DNA of 64,000 nucleotides from an uncultured Alphaproteobacteria bacterium (GCA_951812775.1 OX638326.1:508335-572334), one strand, 5' to 3'. Numbered from the stretch's first letter, positions 1 to 9,020 are shown. Translations and numbers: made by a program. Notes: generated by a model from the letters alone, not told the origin.

Positions 1-1
1 C

Positions 2-1168
2 GACGACGAGATTTACGCGCAGGAACAAAAAAAGGTGTTTCAGGGCCACGCCTGGCATTTTCTGGGAATGGAATTGGAACTCTCGGCCCCTGGGGACTTT
101 AAAACGATGTTCGTTGGTGACATCCCGGTCATTGTCGTCCGGGACAGCAGCGGCAAGATCAACGCGATGGTCAATCGCTGTGCGCATTGAGGAAACCTGG
201 TCTGCATTGAGGAACGCGGCAATAAAGAACACCTTACCTGCGTCTATCATAACTGGACCTACGACCTGGAAGGCAATCTGTCGTCGATCGCCTTTGAGAA
301 AGGCATTCAGGGTGAAGGCGGCATGGCGGCGGATTTCGACAAATCATGTCACGCGCTACAGAAACCGAAAGTCGAAACGTATTGCGGGCTCGTATTCGGC
401 ACGTTTGCGGAGAATATGCCCACCCTTTCCGATTATTTCGGACCGGAAATGTGTGGCAACATTCAGCGTCTTCTCGGCCGTGATATGGAATTGCTTGAGC
501 GTTTCCAGCACGGTCTTGATGGCAACTGGAAGCTCTATATGGAGAATGTCCGAGACACCTACCACGCTTCCCTGCTCCACTCCTTCATGACGACCTTTCG
601 ATTGGGACGTTTGTCTATGAAAGGCGCCGTCGAAGTAAGTAAAGGCGGCCTCCATCATCTGACCTATTCAATCAGGTCCCAGGACAACGATCAGGGACAA
701 TATGACGCGAAGGAAATTCGGGCCTCAAAAGACGATTACACTTTGAATTCTCCCGAACTTCTCGAGAGTTGGCCAGAATTTGAGTGCGGCACGACACTGG
801 CAATCCAGAGCCTGTTTCCAAATTTTTCGATCCAGCAATTATCGAATGTGATCACACTGCGGCTGATTGTTCCCAAAGGGCCGCATAAAAGCGAGTTAAC
901 CTGGTGGGTCTTGGGTGCCCGCGAGGACACTCCAGAACAACGCGCCATACGTATACGGCAGTCCAACCTTGTTGGCCCTGGCGGGTACATCGCGATGGAA
1001 GACGGTGCCGTGGTCGGGTGGGTCCGGCGTGGTGTAACCGGCGCAGACGACAAGAAGTCCGTTCTCGCTATGGGTGGCCGGGATGTTGAACGGATATCGG
1101 AAAGCCGTTGCAATGAACTTGCGGTGCGCGGGTTCTGGCAAGGATGGCATGGGTTGATGGAAAGTTAA
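2..1168 (+). pseudogene. Rieske ring-hydroxylating dioxygenase, large (alpha) subunit; 5' end outside window; in-frame TGA
   Basis: The frame is open from the left edge and lacks perhaps the first 20-40 residues. It carries a Rieske 2Fe-2S domain: the first ligand pair reads C-A-H, then a TGA at 188-190 where the family has Arg (C-x-H-R-G), then G-N, and the second pair C-x2-H appears in CVYHNW. After about 125 more residues the mononuclear iron site is intact (N-W-K ... D-T-Y-H-A-S-L-L-H, the D-x2-H-x4-H pattern). Such subunits dihydroxylate aromatic acids or amines with electrons from a ferredoxin or reductase. The beta subunit starts 3 nt later. CGA to TGA is a single transition, so a nonsense mutation or base-call error is the simplest reading. 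A shorter product could start at the ATG at 323 but would have no Rieske centre. Confidence 0.85.
188..190 (+). other. In-frame TGA inside the Rieske CxHRG motif
   Basis: The codon between the first ligand His and the conserved Gly of the Rieske motif is TGA, where family members normally have Arg (CGA would need one base change). The reading frame is uninterrupted on both sides. I see only a weak 4-bp stem (ATTG/CAAT) about 19 nt downstream, so I do not call this selenocysteine. Confidence 0.9.
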
Positions 1169-1171
1169 ACG

Positions 1172-1669
1172 ATGCCAGACAACGCTTTCCCCCCCAAAAC
1201 AGATGCCGCACTGCTGCACCGGATTGACACGCTGAACAGACGCTACGGCCATGTCATCGACGAAGATCAATTGGAAGACTGGCCGACGTTTTTCACCGAA
1301 GACGCGCGCTATATGATCACAACGCGACAGAACCACGAGGCAAATATGCCCGTAGGTTTAATTCTATGCGAAAACCGCGGCATGATGGAGGATCGCGTCT
1401 CCGCCCTCCGTGTCGCCAACCTCTTTGAACCGCATAGCTACCGTCATTTAATTGATCCGCCGATTGTCACGGAACAAAACGAAACTGAAATATCTGTACA
1501 GACCAGTTTCGCTTGCTTCCGCACCGTTCAGGCCTCCGCCCCTGAAATCTTTTGTACGGGCAAATACCTTGACCGCATCATCGATGATGGGCAGGTTCTG
1601 CGTCTTACAGAACGCATTGTGGTGTGCGATTCCGAGCGGATCGACACACTGATTGTTATTCCGCTTTAA
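1172..1669 (+). CDS. Aromatic-ring-hydroxylating dioxygenase small (beta) subunit
   Basis: The product has 165 residues, the usual size for the cone-shaped NTF2/SnoaL-fold beta subunit that packs with the Rieske alpha subunit (alpha3beta3). Family signatures are the N-terminal helix followed by LEDWPTFFTEDARYMI near residues 30-45, the ENRGMMEDRV segment near residue 70, and a C-terminal strand with RLTERIVVCDS. It has no catalytic residues of its own and is usually structural. It begins 3 nt after the alpha-subunit stop and ends 9 nt before the next gene, so it is clearly co-transcribed with them. The start is the ATG at 1172. Confidence 0.88.
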   Translation: MPDNAFPPKTDAALLHRIDTLNRRYGHVIDEDQLEDWPTFFTEDARYMITTRQNHEANMPVGLILCENRGMMEDRVSALRVANLFEPHSYRHLIDPPIVTEQNETEISVQTSFACFRTVQASAPEIFCTGKYLDRIIDDGQVLRLTERIVVCDSERIDTLIVIPL

Positions 1670-1678
1670 GGACCCCCT

Positions 1679-2608
1679 ATGGCCAAATTTACCATCCAGC
1701 CCCACGGCAAACTCAATGATTGGGTCGCAGACGAAAAAGGTTATTTCGCGGACGAAGGGCTGGATTATTTTCTCAATGTCGACGCCAGTTATAAGACGGT
1801 CGACATGCTTCCAGAGGCCGCTTCAGACGCACCGATAAAAGACAATCTACACGGTGCCTTTGAACGCTACGCCGAGGGTGGCGGGCGTAAGGGGGACCGG
1901 GAGGATGCCGGCGATGTCAGCTGCGCCTGTCACTGGACGGTCAATCAGTCTGCTAAACTCGAAACCGGCATTATGTACGGCAAGGCCTATAGCATCTGCG
2001 AAGCTGCCATTGTCGTGCCCGGTGACTCAGATGTCATGACGCCCGATGACCTTGCCAACGTTGACGTCGCTGTCGGTTATCATTCCGGCAGCCATTACTC
2101 AGCGCAACAAGCACTCGAAGTATTTCTACCACCAGACGACATTGCGCTAAAATTTGTCGGCACCAGCTGGTCTCGCGTCGATGCGGCATTGGCCCGCAAG
2201 ATTCCTGCCGTCAATGTTTGGGGCCCTCAGCTATATTTGATGGAACAAAAAGGCTTCCGTCGCGTCCTCTCTACGACTTTTGTGATGGCGTTCATGTTCG
2301 CGAATGATGCAAACCCTGAGGATGTGGAGAAATATATGCGTGGTTTGATCCGCGCACAGACCGACATTGATGCAGAGCCAGAGCAATTTAAGAAATATTT
2401 TTTGACGGAAATTCCGGATCGCTATGTCGACGAAGTAGACGTCCGCCGGTTTGGAAATGGCGAGCGCGTAGTGCCGCAACCTTATACGCAGGAAATGTTT
2501 GAACGTACCCAAAGCTGGATGCACGAACGTGGGCTGTTCGATGTCGGTATTGATGAAGGCGTACCCTACGCTGAAGCATTGCACAAGCTAGACTTGCTCT
2601 CAAATTGA
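1679..2608 (+). CDS. NMT1/THI5-like periplasmic-binding-fold protein without signal peptide
   Basis: The protein has 309 residues. The start (KFTIQPHGKLNDWVADEKGY) is the classic first strand and helix of type-2 substrate-binding folds, followed by the lobe around MTPDDLANVDVAVGYHSGSHY. No signal peptide or lipobox is visible and no ABC permease or ATPase gene is adjacent. Residues 82-86 read C-A-C-H-W, an unusual Cys/His cluster. Cytosolic members of this fold include NMT1/THI5 and 4,5-dihydroxyphthalate decarboxylase. Its position between a dioxygenase and a split ThDP decarboxylase suggests an enzyme or ligand sensor in the same pathway rather than a transporter subunit. That role is inference. 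Confidence 0.7.
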   Translation: MAKFTIQPHGKLNDWVADEKGYFADEGLDYFLNVDASYKTVDMLPEAASDAPIKDNLHGAFERYAEGGGRKGDREDAGDVSCACHWTVNQSAKLETGIMYGKAYSICEAAIVVPGDSDVMTPDDLANVDVAVGYHSGSHYSAQQALEVFLPPDDIALKFVGTSWSRVDAALARKIPAVNVWGPQLYLMEQKGFRRVLSTTFVMAFMFANDANPEDVEKYMRGLIRAQTDIDAEPEQFKKYFLTEIPDRYVDEVDVRRFGNGERVVPQPYTQEMFERTQSWMHERGLFDVGIDEGVPYAEALHKLDLLSN

Positions 2609-2653
2609 GCGCAGGCCAAAATGCAACAACGCGATTTTTAGAAGAAGAAACTC

Positions 2654-3175
2654 ATGAATCCACCTGACAGAGAAGTCTGGTCAAAGCTGGTCTTTGACAA
2701 GCTAGTCGATGCGGGCGTTTCACTGTTTAGCCATGTCCCCGATTTCGGCAATACCTATATCATCAAGATGGCAGACGCGCACAACGAAACCCGCTCAGTT
2801 CTTTTATCCAGCGAACAAGAAGGCGTCGCTATTGCTGCAGGAGCTGACCTTGTCGGAGAACGTGCCGTTGTTTGCATGCAATCCTCCGGCGTGGGCAATT
2901 GTCCGAACTATCTGAGTCTGGTCAAAGGCGGCCGGTTTCCAATGCTGCTGATTGTTACGATGCGGGGCGACTACGGCGAGGAGAACCATTGGCAATACCC
3001 GGTGGGACAGGCTGTTACACCAATCCTCGAAGCTATGGGCGTTCAGGTCATTCAGGTGGACCGGGAAGATGAATTGGAACATGCAACTGAAGCTGCGATT
3101 TCCGCCGCTTTCGTTGGTGGACAGGGTGTCGCGCTCGTCCTGTCACAAAAATTCCTCGGCGCAAAGGCATTCTGA
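2654..3175 (+). CDS. ThDP-dependent decarboxylase, alpha (PYR-domain) subunit, ComD-like
   Basis: This 173-residue protein is a free-standing pyrimidine-binding domain of the sulfopyruvate/phosphonopyruvate decarboxylase type. The activating Glu sits in LLSSEQEGVAIAAGADLVGE, and the following MQSSGVGNCPNYL and MRGDYGEENHWQYP segments are typical of the alpha subunit. It needs the PP-domain subunit encoded 1 nt downstream to form an active alpha-beta ThDP site at the interface. A 2-oxoacid such as an arylpyruvate or substituted pyruvate is a likely substrate, but sequence alone does not identify it. The gene lies in the same strand run as the dioxygenase genes. Confidence 0.82.
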   Translation: MNPPDREVWSKLVFDKLVDAGVSLFSHVPDFGNTYIIKMADAHNETRSVLLSSEQEGVAIAAGADLVGERAVVCMQSSGVGNCPNYLSLVKGGRFPMLLIVTMRGDYGEENHWQYPVGQAVTPILEAMGVQVIQVDREDELEHATEAAISAAFVGGQGVALVLSQKFLGAKAF

Positions 3176-3176
3176 T

Positions 3177-3755
3177 ATGGGCACGATTAACCGACGCGAC
3201 CTTCTCCCCGGTCTTTTACCACATCCGGAAGAGTTCCTGATTGTCTCTGGATTAGCTGGCGCTTCTAAGGACACAGCTGGTCTAACCGATGACGGATCAA
3301 ACCTGTTCACAATGGCGGGGGCGATGGGATCAACTGTTGCAATGGGGCTCGGTGTCGCCCTATCGGCTCCCACTCGCGACGTCCTCGCTGTCGCCGGAGA
3401 TGGCGAGTTGATGATGGGCATTGGTTCACTGGCGACCGTTGCGTCAATGATGCCCAATAATCTGACAATCATCTGTATTGATAACGGCATGCATGCTGAA
3501 ACCGGTGGTCAGCCGGGCCATACCTCGCGACGTACGAATCTTGCAATTATGGCTCAAGGAGCGGGCATTCCGTCGGTCCTGACCATTGAGACTCCGGATC
3601 AGATAAACGGTGCCGCCAAGTTCATTACAGACGAGCCGGGCCCACGTTTCCTCTGGGCCCGCGTTTCAGACGAACCGCCAACCGCCTACAAGCGCGATTT
3701 TGATCTTGCGGCCCGTCGACAGATATTCCGCACGGCCTATCTGGCAGACAAATAA
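3177..3755 (+). CDS. ThDP-dependent decarboxylase, beta (PP-domain) subunit, ComE-like
   Basis: The product has 192 residues from the ATG at 3177, one base after the alpha-subunit stop; the frame is open further upstream but that part overlaps the alpha gene. The ThDP/Mg motif is complete: G-D-G-E at about residues 75-78, with N-N/D-N about 27 residues later (MMPNNLTIICIDN), followed by HAETGGQPGHTS. This matches the pyrophosphate-binding subunit of sulfopyruvate, phosphonopyruvate and related decarboxylases. It is the last gene of the plus-strand operon and converges with the SDR gene across a 4-nt gap. Confidence 0.84.
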   Translation: MGTINRRDLLPGLLPHPEEFLIVSGLAGASKDTAGLTDDGSNLFTMAGAMGSTVAMGLGVALSAPTRDVLAVAGDGELMMGIGSLATVASMMPNNLTIICIDNGMHAETGGQPGHTSRRTNLAIMAQGAGIPSVLTIETPDQINGAAKFITDEPGPRFLWARVSDEPPTAYKRDFDLAARRQIFRTAYLADK

Positions 3756-3759
3756 CCTG

Positions 3760-4632
3760 TTAGCTGTTTGGTTCGCGCCATGCTTTTTTGAGCGGCGTTT
3801 CCCGTTTGGGCGGCGTAAAGATAGCGCGTTCGCGGCAGCCTTCTGCTGCTTCATCCACGGGTAGGGAGTCATCCCATTGCTCAGCGACGAACCGGCAACC
3901 AGTGGTGTCATCCGAAGCTTCTGACCCCAGCCAAACAGCCATCGGTCCGATCACGCGCGGATCAAGACCGCGACCGTCAATACTTCCCGTAGCAAATTTC
4001 GTATCCACCAGACCACCGGGGCTCAGGCAATTAAAGGTAATTCCGGAACCATACATGGCTTCAGCCCAGGCGATTGTGCCAGCTTCAATAGCAGCCTTTG
4101 ACGGGCCATAGGGAGTAATCGCAGACCGGTGCATCGAATCTGTCCGTTTCGAGATATTGATCACCCTGCCCCAGCCTGCCGCCTGCAAATGTTTGAAAGC
4201 TGCATGGGTCATCAGATAGGGCCCCAGAATATTCGTATCGATGACATCCTTAAATCCTGCTGGGTCGACATCCAAAATAGACAGGGATCCGTCACCGAAA
4301 TGAACGTAGCGGCCTGATTTGCCAGCATTGTTAATCAGAATGTGTAGTGCGCCAAAGGATTTGACTGTTTCTTCCACTACCCGCGTGCAATCTTCGGCAT
4401 TCGCGACATCACCGAGAAGTGCGAAAGCTTTTCCGCCTTCCGCCTCGATTGCCGATAAAACTTCGTTCAGCTCTTCCTGAATTTCAGATTCCTGTTCGTC
4501 TGTTCCCGGCGCCGCAGTAATGGCGATACCCGCTGCTCCCGCTTTCGCATAGGCAACGGCCATTTCCCGTCCGAGCCCCCTTGAACCACCCGTAATGAGC
4601 GCAAATTTTCCTTTGAGAACGCCTTCAGTCAT
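3760..4632 (-). CDS. SDR-family NAD(P)-dependent oxidoreductase
   Basis: The Rossmann cofactor loop TGGSRGLG is near residue 14, NNAG near residue 100, and the active-site Y-G-P-S-K near residue 175 (YxxxK), preceded by INISKRTDS with the catalytic Ser. The start at 4632 gives MTEGVLKGKFAL, which puts the first beta strand where the family has it; a longer frame to 4701 adds unrelated residues. At 290 aa it is slightly long for a classical SDR because of an insertion after the second strand and a C-terminal tail. The substrate is unknown. The promoter probably lies in the 159-bp gap shared with the divergent nitroreductase gene. Confidence 0.85.
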   Translation of the reverse strand: MTEGVLKGKFALITGGSRGLGREMAVAYAKAGAAGIAITAAPGTDEQESEIQEELNEVLSAIEAEGGKAFALLGDVANAEDCTRVVEETVKSFGALHILINNAGKSGRYVHFGDGSLSILDVDPAGFKDVIDTNILGPYLMTHAAFKHLQAAGWGRVINISKRTDSMHRSAITPYGPSKAAIEAGTIAWAEAMYGSGITFNCLSPGGLVDTKFATGSIDGRGLDPRVIGPMAVWLGSEASDDTTGCRFVAEQWDDSLPVDEAAEGCRERAIFTPPKRETPLKKAWREPNS

Positions 4633-4791
4633 TTCAGATTCCTTTAAATACGAGTGCGATTTATAGGAAAGGTTCTCGCATTCGGCAAAGCCGCGGGTCA
4701 AGCGCGATAAACGCCTTCACCCGTGACAAAAACCGTAAAAATGCTATATCATTTCTGATCAACATTCCTTTGCCAGAGAAGTTATCTAAAC

Positions 4792-5370
4792 ATGTCCGAA
4801 CTATCTGATTTTCTGCTTAAACGCCGTTCTGTTGTTGTCCGCAATATGGAAGAGCCTGGTCCATCAAGTGAAGACCTTGAAAACATTATGCGGGCGGGTA
4901 TGCGGGTACCGGATCACGGTCGCCTGACCCCTTGGCGCTTTATTGTTATTCGTGGCGACGCTCGTGAGAAGATGGGCACCATTCTTGGCGAAGCGTTCCG
5001 CAAGGAAAATCCTGATTGCATAAACGAACAGGTTGAAATTGAAGAAGAGCGCTTTGTCCGCGCGCCAACAGTCATCGCCGTTATATCCCGTACCAATCCG
5101 GAGCATAAGATTCCTGAATGGGAACAGGTTCTATCATCGGGCGCTGCATGTCAGAACATGCTGACCGCCGCGCTAGGCATGGGGTTTGCGGCGCAATGGA
5201 TCACCGAATGGTATGCCTATAACGACGATGTAAAAGCGGCACTTGGGCTGGAACCGACAGATAAGGTTGCAGGCTTCCTGTATTTTGGCTCGATGACCGA
5301 AGCGCCAACTGATCGTCAACGCCCTGAATATCAAGATATTGTTTCAGAGTGGACTGGCCCAGCGGCCTGA
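4792..5370 (+). CDS. Nitroreductase-family FMN-dependent oxidoreductase
   Basis: This 192-residue protein has the nitroreductase fold: the N-terminal LLKRRSVVVRNM supplies the FMN-phosphate Arg/Ser contacts, PDHGRLTPWRFIVI is the small-member (YdjA-like) variant of the FMN pocket, and GAACQNMLTAALGMGFAAQWIT is the central dimer helix. Members reduce nitro groups, quinones or enones with NAD(P)H as homodimers. It is followed after 21 nt by a VOC gene with its own strong ribosome binding site, so the two probably form an operon. The physiological substrate is not evident. Confidence 0.85.
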   Translation: MSELSDFLLKRRSVVVRNMEEPGPSSEDLENIMRAGMRVPDHGRLTPWRFIVIRGDAREKMGTILGEAFRKENPDCINEQVEIEEERFVRAPTVIAVISRTNPEHKIPEWEQVLSSGAACQNMLTAALGMGFAAQWITEWYAYNDDVKAALGLEPTDKVAGFLYFGSMTEAPTDRQRPEYQDIVSEWTGPAA

Positions 5371-5391
5371 CACTTACCCGAGGAGGGAAAG

Positions 5392-5982
5392 ATGGATAAC
5401 AACGCGATGGAACATTCAGTAGACCAGGAAACAAGAGACAATGCTGCCCAAACTGCCGGTAGCGACCATCCCGCCGAGTATATAGGCGACTCTCCAATCA
5501 AGGTGAACAAGCTTGGCCACATGGTCTATGAGGTCACGGACGTCGAAAGAACCGCAAAGTTCTGGCGTGAAGTTATGGGCTTTGAGGAAACGGATCGTAA
5601 TGCCATTGGCATGGTCTTTTTCCGCTGCGGATCAGACCATCACGCTATCGGGCTAAAACCCAGCAAAGCCAAGAGTCGGCCCAAAACCGGTGAGGCCCTG
5701 AAAATTGAACATCTTGCCCTTGAAGTCGACAATGCCGACATCCTTTTCAAAACCCGTGACTACCTAAACCAAAATGGTATCCCGGTGGTCTTTGAAGGTC
5801 GCAAAGGTGCCGGCGGCAATATGGCACTGCATTTTTGCGATCCGGATGGGTTTGAGTTTGAGCTCTATTGCGGCATGGACCAGATTGATGAAGCTGGACA
5901 CCTGCGTCCTGAAGAACAATTTCATCGGGTGAATTCGCTGGAAGATGCGGTTGCAAACCCGTTGCCGGAGAAGAAGTGGTAA
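5392..5982 (+). CDS. VOC-superfamily protein (glyoxalase / extradiol dioxygenase type)
   Basis: The protein has 196 residues. The first 40 look disordered. The VOC domain follows with KLGHMVYEVTDVERTAKFW (first metal ligand His), DHHAIGL and KIEHLALEV in the middle, and HFCDPDGFEFELYCG at the end (distal Glu ligand). This HxE layout fits type I extradiol dioxygenases, glyoxalase-like enzymes or epimerases of the vicinal oxygen chelate class. The ribosome binding site is strong (gaggaggg, 6-7 nt before the ATG). Ring cleavage of a catechol made by the upstream dioxygenase is possible, but the protein is shorter than two-domain catechol 2,3-dioxygenases. Confidence 0.8.
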   Translation: MDNNAMEHSVDQETRDNAAQTAGSDHPAEYIGDSPIKVNKLGHMVYEVTDVERTAKFWREVMGFEETDRNAIGMVFFRCGSDHHAIGLKPSKAKSRPKTGEALKIEHLALEVDNADILFKTRDYLNQNGIPVVFEGRKGAGGNMALHFCDPDGFEFELYCGMDQIDEAGHLRPEEQFHRVNSLEDAVANPLPEKKW

Positions 5983-5986
5983 GAGT

Positions 5987-6826
5987 TTAGCTCGCCAAAT
6001 CGCGATGCCGTTTCAAAAATGACAGAACAGCATCGTTGAAGGCCTCCGGTTTCTCGATATAGGGCATATGTCCGGCCTTTTCGATGATTACGAGTTCGGC
6101 CCCTGCGATATGCTCTTTCATGTACGACGCGACAGTTGGCGGGGTAAGCGGATCTTCTTCGCCATAAAGCAACAGCGTCGGCACATTGATATTTGTCAAA
6201 TTATCAACCCGTGAAAAAGCCGCCGATGCGCGCACCGTCTTAATATAGCTTTCAACATGCAGCAGTGAAGCCGCCTCAATCGCTCGGCGTCTGGCATCTT
6301 CCGAATGGTCAGGTGCCATCAATCGTCCGCCGCGCTTTTGGGCGAGCTCAGCCGGATCGGCACCGTCCAGGAATGGTCGAATGCGGGTTTCTACAAACTC
6401 TTCAATGGTCTGCGATCGACTTGCGCGCGCATCATTTTCGTCATCCCCGGCAAATGTATCGCAGAGGACCAAGGTCGCAACGCGGTTCGGATAAAGCACC
6501 ATAAAGTCCTGGGCAATCCGACCACCCATCGACGTGCCGCAAATATGAGCTTTCGTTGCCCCGAAGTGATCGAGAACACGAACCAGATCGTGGCTGAAAT
6601 CGCTGAACACGAGATCTCCATCATAGTCCTCTGACCCGCCATAGCCGCGCGCATCCCACGCGACAGAGGTAAAATGATTCGAAAATTCAGGTAGCTGCAA
6701 ATGCCAGTTCAGCTTGTTGCCGCCTATACCATGCAAAAAAACCATTAAGGGTCCCTCGCCTGCGACATCGACGCAAAGTCGTGGATGACCATCGACGAAA
6801 GTGGTTACCCAGGGACTTTTGACCAT
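5987..6826 (-). CDS. Alpha/beta hydrolase (enol-lactonase / C-C hydrolase type)
   Basis: This 279-residue single-domain alpha/beta hydrolase has the oxyanion-hole motif H-G-I-G-G near residue 32, the nucleophile elbow G-T-S-M-G-G with Ser99, an acidic residue after LLLYGEEDPLTP, and the catalytic His in EKAGHMPYIEKPE. The closest functional types are 3-oxoadipate enol-lactonases and meta-cleavage-product hydrolases, which fit a ring-degradation neighbourhood. It converges with the VOC gene (4-nt gap) and lies just downstream of the quinone-reductase gene, with 11 nt between them, so those two are likely co-transcribed. Confidence 0.83.
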   Translation of the reverse strand: MVKSPWVTTFVDGHPRLCVDVAGEGPLMVFLHGIGGNKLNWHLQLPEFSNHFTSVAWDARGYGGSEDYDGDLVFSDFSHDLVRVLDHFGATKAHICGTSMGGRIAQDFMVLYPNRVATLVLCDTFAGDDENDARASRSQTIEEFVETRIRPFLDGADPAELAQKRGGRLMAPDHSEDARRRAIEAASLLHVESYIKTVRASAAFSRVDNLTNINVPTLLLYGEEDPLTPPTVASYMKEHIAGAELVIIEKAGHMPYIEKPEAFNDAVLSFLKRHRDLAS

Positions 6827-6837
6827 TTTCTCTAATT

Positions 6838-7830
6838 CTACTTTCGGATTTCGAGAACCACTTTGCCCTGAATTTTACGCCCCCGGATCAGATCAAATGC
6901 GCCCACAATATCTTCCATTGGGAAATGCGCCTGAACAGGCATCCCTACTTTACCATCGACACATAGTTGGAAAATCTCGTCCTGGGCACGCTGCATCCAG
7001 TCAACTTCATTGTCCCGGTATTGCCCTCGATCAACGCCTATCACCGCAATATTCTTAAGCAGAACATAGTTGGTTTTCATTTCGGTTATGACGCCACTGG
7101 TAAACCCGACGACAATCAACCGTCCGCGAAACTTAACGGACCGGAGAGCCCCAGCAAAAACATCTCCGCCAACCATTTCAATCACTACATCGACGCCTTG
7201 ACCGTCTGTCACAGTATAGACTTGATCGCGGACGCTGTTCTTTGGATCATCCACCGACAGGTCAATGACATAATCCGCCCCGTTTTCACGGGCTACGGCT
7301 TCCTTGGAGGACGTCGTCAGTCCCGCAATCACAGTGCAGCCGTGTTGTTTCGCAAGCTGCATGGCCGCAATGCCAACGCTGCCGGTTGCTGCCGTTACCA
7401 GCACCGTTTCTCCGGGCTGGATTGCAGCACGATCCATCAGAGCGAGGTAAGATGTTTGGAAAGCAATCCCGATTGACGCTGCCTCGTCGAAAGGAATGGC
7501 ATCCGGCACAAGGTAACACTCATGCTCAGGCGCGATTGCCTGCTCCGCAAAAGTTCCATATTCCACCTGGATCATTACGCGGTCCCCCGGTTTCACGCGG
7601 GTTACCCCATCGCCTATCGCCGCAACCACCCCGGCACCTTCTTTTCCAGGCACGAACGGTAAGTCCGGTCGGAACTGGTATTTGCCTTCAATGGTCAGCA
7701 AATCAGGAAAATTGACAGCGGCTGCATGCATATCGACGAGAACCTCGCCGGGTCCCGGTAAGGGTGAAGCTACCTCTTCGAGAACCAGGTCTTCCGGTCG
7801 ACCAATTTTGGGCAGCATCAACGCTCGCAT
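6838..7830 (-). CDS. Zinc-independent MDR: NADPH:quinone oxidoreductase-like enzyme
   Basis: The product has 330 residues of the medium-chain dehydrogenase/reductase superfamily. The N-terminal GroES-like domain shows PGPGEVLVDMHAAAVNFPDL and PGKEGAGVVAAIG, and it lacks the Cys/His zinc ligands of alcohol dehydrogenases. The nucleotide-binding domain has LVTAATGSVGIAAMQLAK near residue 145. Such enzymes reduce quinones or enoyl groups with NADPH. It is first in a two-gene minus-strand unit with the hydrolase, and its promoter lies in the short gap opposite the alanine dehydrogenase gene. Confidence 0.85.
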   Translation of the reverse strand: MRALMLPKIGRPEDLVLEEVASPLPGPGEVLVDMHAAAVNFPDLLTIEGKYQFRPDLPFVPGKEGAGVVAAIGDGVTRVKPGDRVMIQVEYGTFAEQAIAPEHECYLVPDAIPFDEAASIGIAFQTSYLALMDRAAIQPGETVLVTAATGSVGIAAMQLAKQHGCTVIAGLTTSSKEAVARENGADYVIDLSVDDPKNSVRDQVYTVTDGQGVDVVIEMVGGDVFAGALRSVKFRGRLIVVGFTSGVITEMKTNYVLLKNIAVIGVDRGQYRDNEVDWMQRAQDEIFQLCVDGKVGMPVQAHFPMEDIVGAFDLIRGRKIQGKVVLEIRK

Positions 7831-7898
7831 ATTCGAAATCCTCGGTTTCTTTATGATTGAGAACTATTACTATTGGGTCTCACCTGCAGGAGCAAGCC

Positions 7899-9020
7899 AT
7901 GCGGATTGGCATCCCCAAAGAAGTCAAAAACCATGAATACCGGGTCGGAATGACCCCGCCGGGGGTATTCGAACTTACCCGCCGCGACCACGACGTCATC
8001 GTAGAGACCAACGCAGGTCATGCCATCGGCATTGACGATCCAGATTACGAAAATGTTAGAGCAACAATTGCTGCCGATGCCGCTGAGGTCTTCGAGGCGG
8101 CAGATATGATCGTTAAGGTCAAGGAGCCACAAACTGAAGAAATCAAGATGCTGAAAGAAGATCAGGTGCTGTTTACCTATCTCCACCTGGCACCCGATCA
8201 GCAACAAACACAGGGACTAATCGATAGCGGCGCGATTGCCATCGCCTATGAAACTGTAACAGACGATCACGGTGCCCTGCCCCTCCTTGCACCTATGAGC
8301 GAAGTCGCCGGCCGTATGTCCGTACAGGCCGGAGCAAGTGGCCTCGAAATTGAAAAAGGCGGGCGTGGCGTCCTTCTAGGTGGCGTTCCGGGTGTGCCGC
8401 AGGGAAAAGTCGTCGTTATTGGCGGCGGAGTCGTCGGCACAAACGCCGCCTTTATCGCCAATGGTATGGGCGCAAGCGTGACAATTATCGACATGTCTCA
8501 GCGCCGCATGGCGGAGCTTGATTTCCAGTTTCAAAGTCTGGTGACCACCCTGTATTCAACAACGCATAGCATCGAACAGGCTGTCCTGGAGGCGGACCTG
8601 GTCATTGGGGCCGTTCTCGTCCCAGGTGCCGCTGCACCAAAACTTGTCACGCGGGATATGGTCAAAAGCATGAAACGTAGCTCGGTTATTGTCGATGTAG
8701 CTATTGATCAAGGTGGCTGTATCGAGACGAGTAAGCCCACCAGCCATTCCGACCCGTATTATATAGACGAAGGTGTCGTCCATTATTGCGTCACCAATAT
8801 GCCGGGTGCGGTGGCTCGGACATCAACCTTTGCGCTGAACAATGCGACTCTGCCGTTTATCGTCTCGCTAGCCGAACAAGGTGCCAAAAACGCTATGCTC
8901 GCCGATCCTCATTTGTTGGCAGGCCTTAATGTTTATCGGGGGAAGTTGACTTATCAGGCCGTCGCCGAAGAACAGGGCAGAGAGCATGTCGACGCCGCAG
9001 ACCTATTGCGTGCTGTATAA
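7899..9020 (+). CDS. ald: Alanine dehydrogenase
   Basis: The product has 373 residues from the ATG at 7899, which is preceded by an aggag 6 nt upstream; an earlier in-frame ATG at 7857 would add 14 unrelated residues. The protein starts [17 protein letters not shown] as in the family. It has the pyruvate-binding Lys in IVKVKEPQ, the catalytic His in FTYLHLAPD, and the Rossmann glycine loop [11 protein letters not shown] near residue 175. It interconverts L-alanine and pyruvate plus ammonia with NAD, in the cytosol as a hexamer. It stands divergent from the MDR gene. The truncated NTF2-like frame follows immediately. Confidence 0.95.
   Translation: MRIGIPKEVKNHEYRVGMTPPGVFELTRRDHDVIVETNAGHAIGIDDPDYENVRATIAADAAEVFEAADMIVKVKEPQTEEIKMLKEDQVLFTYLHLAPDQQQTQGLIDSGAIAIAYETVTDDHGALPLLAPMSEVAGRMSVQAGASGLEIEKGGRGVLLGGVPGVPQGKVVVIGGGVVGTNAAFIANGMGASVTIIDMSQRRMAELDFQFQSLVTTLYSTTHSIEQAVLEADLVIGAVLVPGAAAPKLVTRDMVKSMKRSSVIVDVAIDQGGCIETSKPTSHSDPYYIDEGVVHYCVTNMPGAVARTSTFALNNATLPFIVSLAEQGAKNAMLADPHLLAGLNVYRGKLTYQAVAEEQGREHVDAADLLRAV

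Noticed and set aside
188..232. Selenocysteine at the Rieske TGA
   Set aside because: The replaced residue is Arg, not Cys, and the only downstream stem is 4 bp (ATTG/CAAT) with a 10-nt loop. A CGA to TGA change is simpler.
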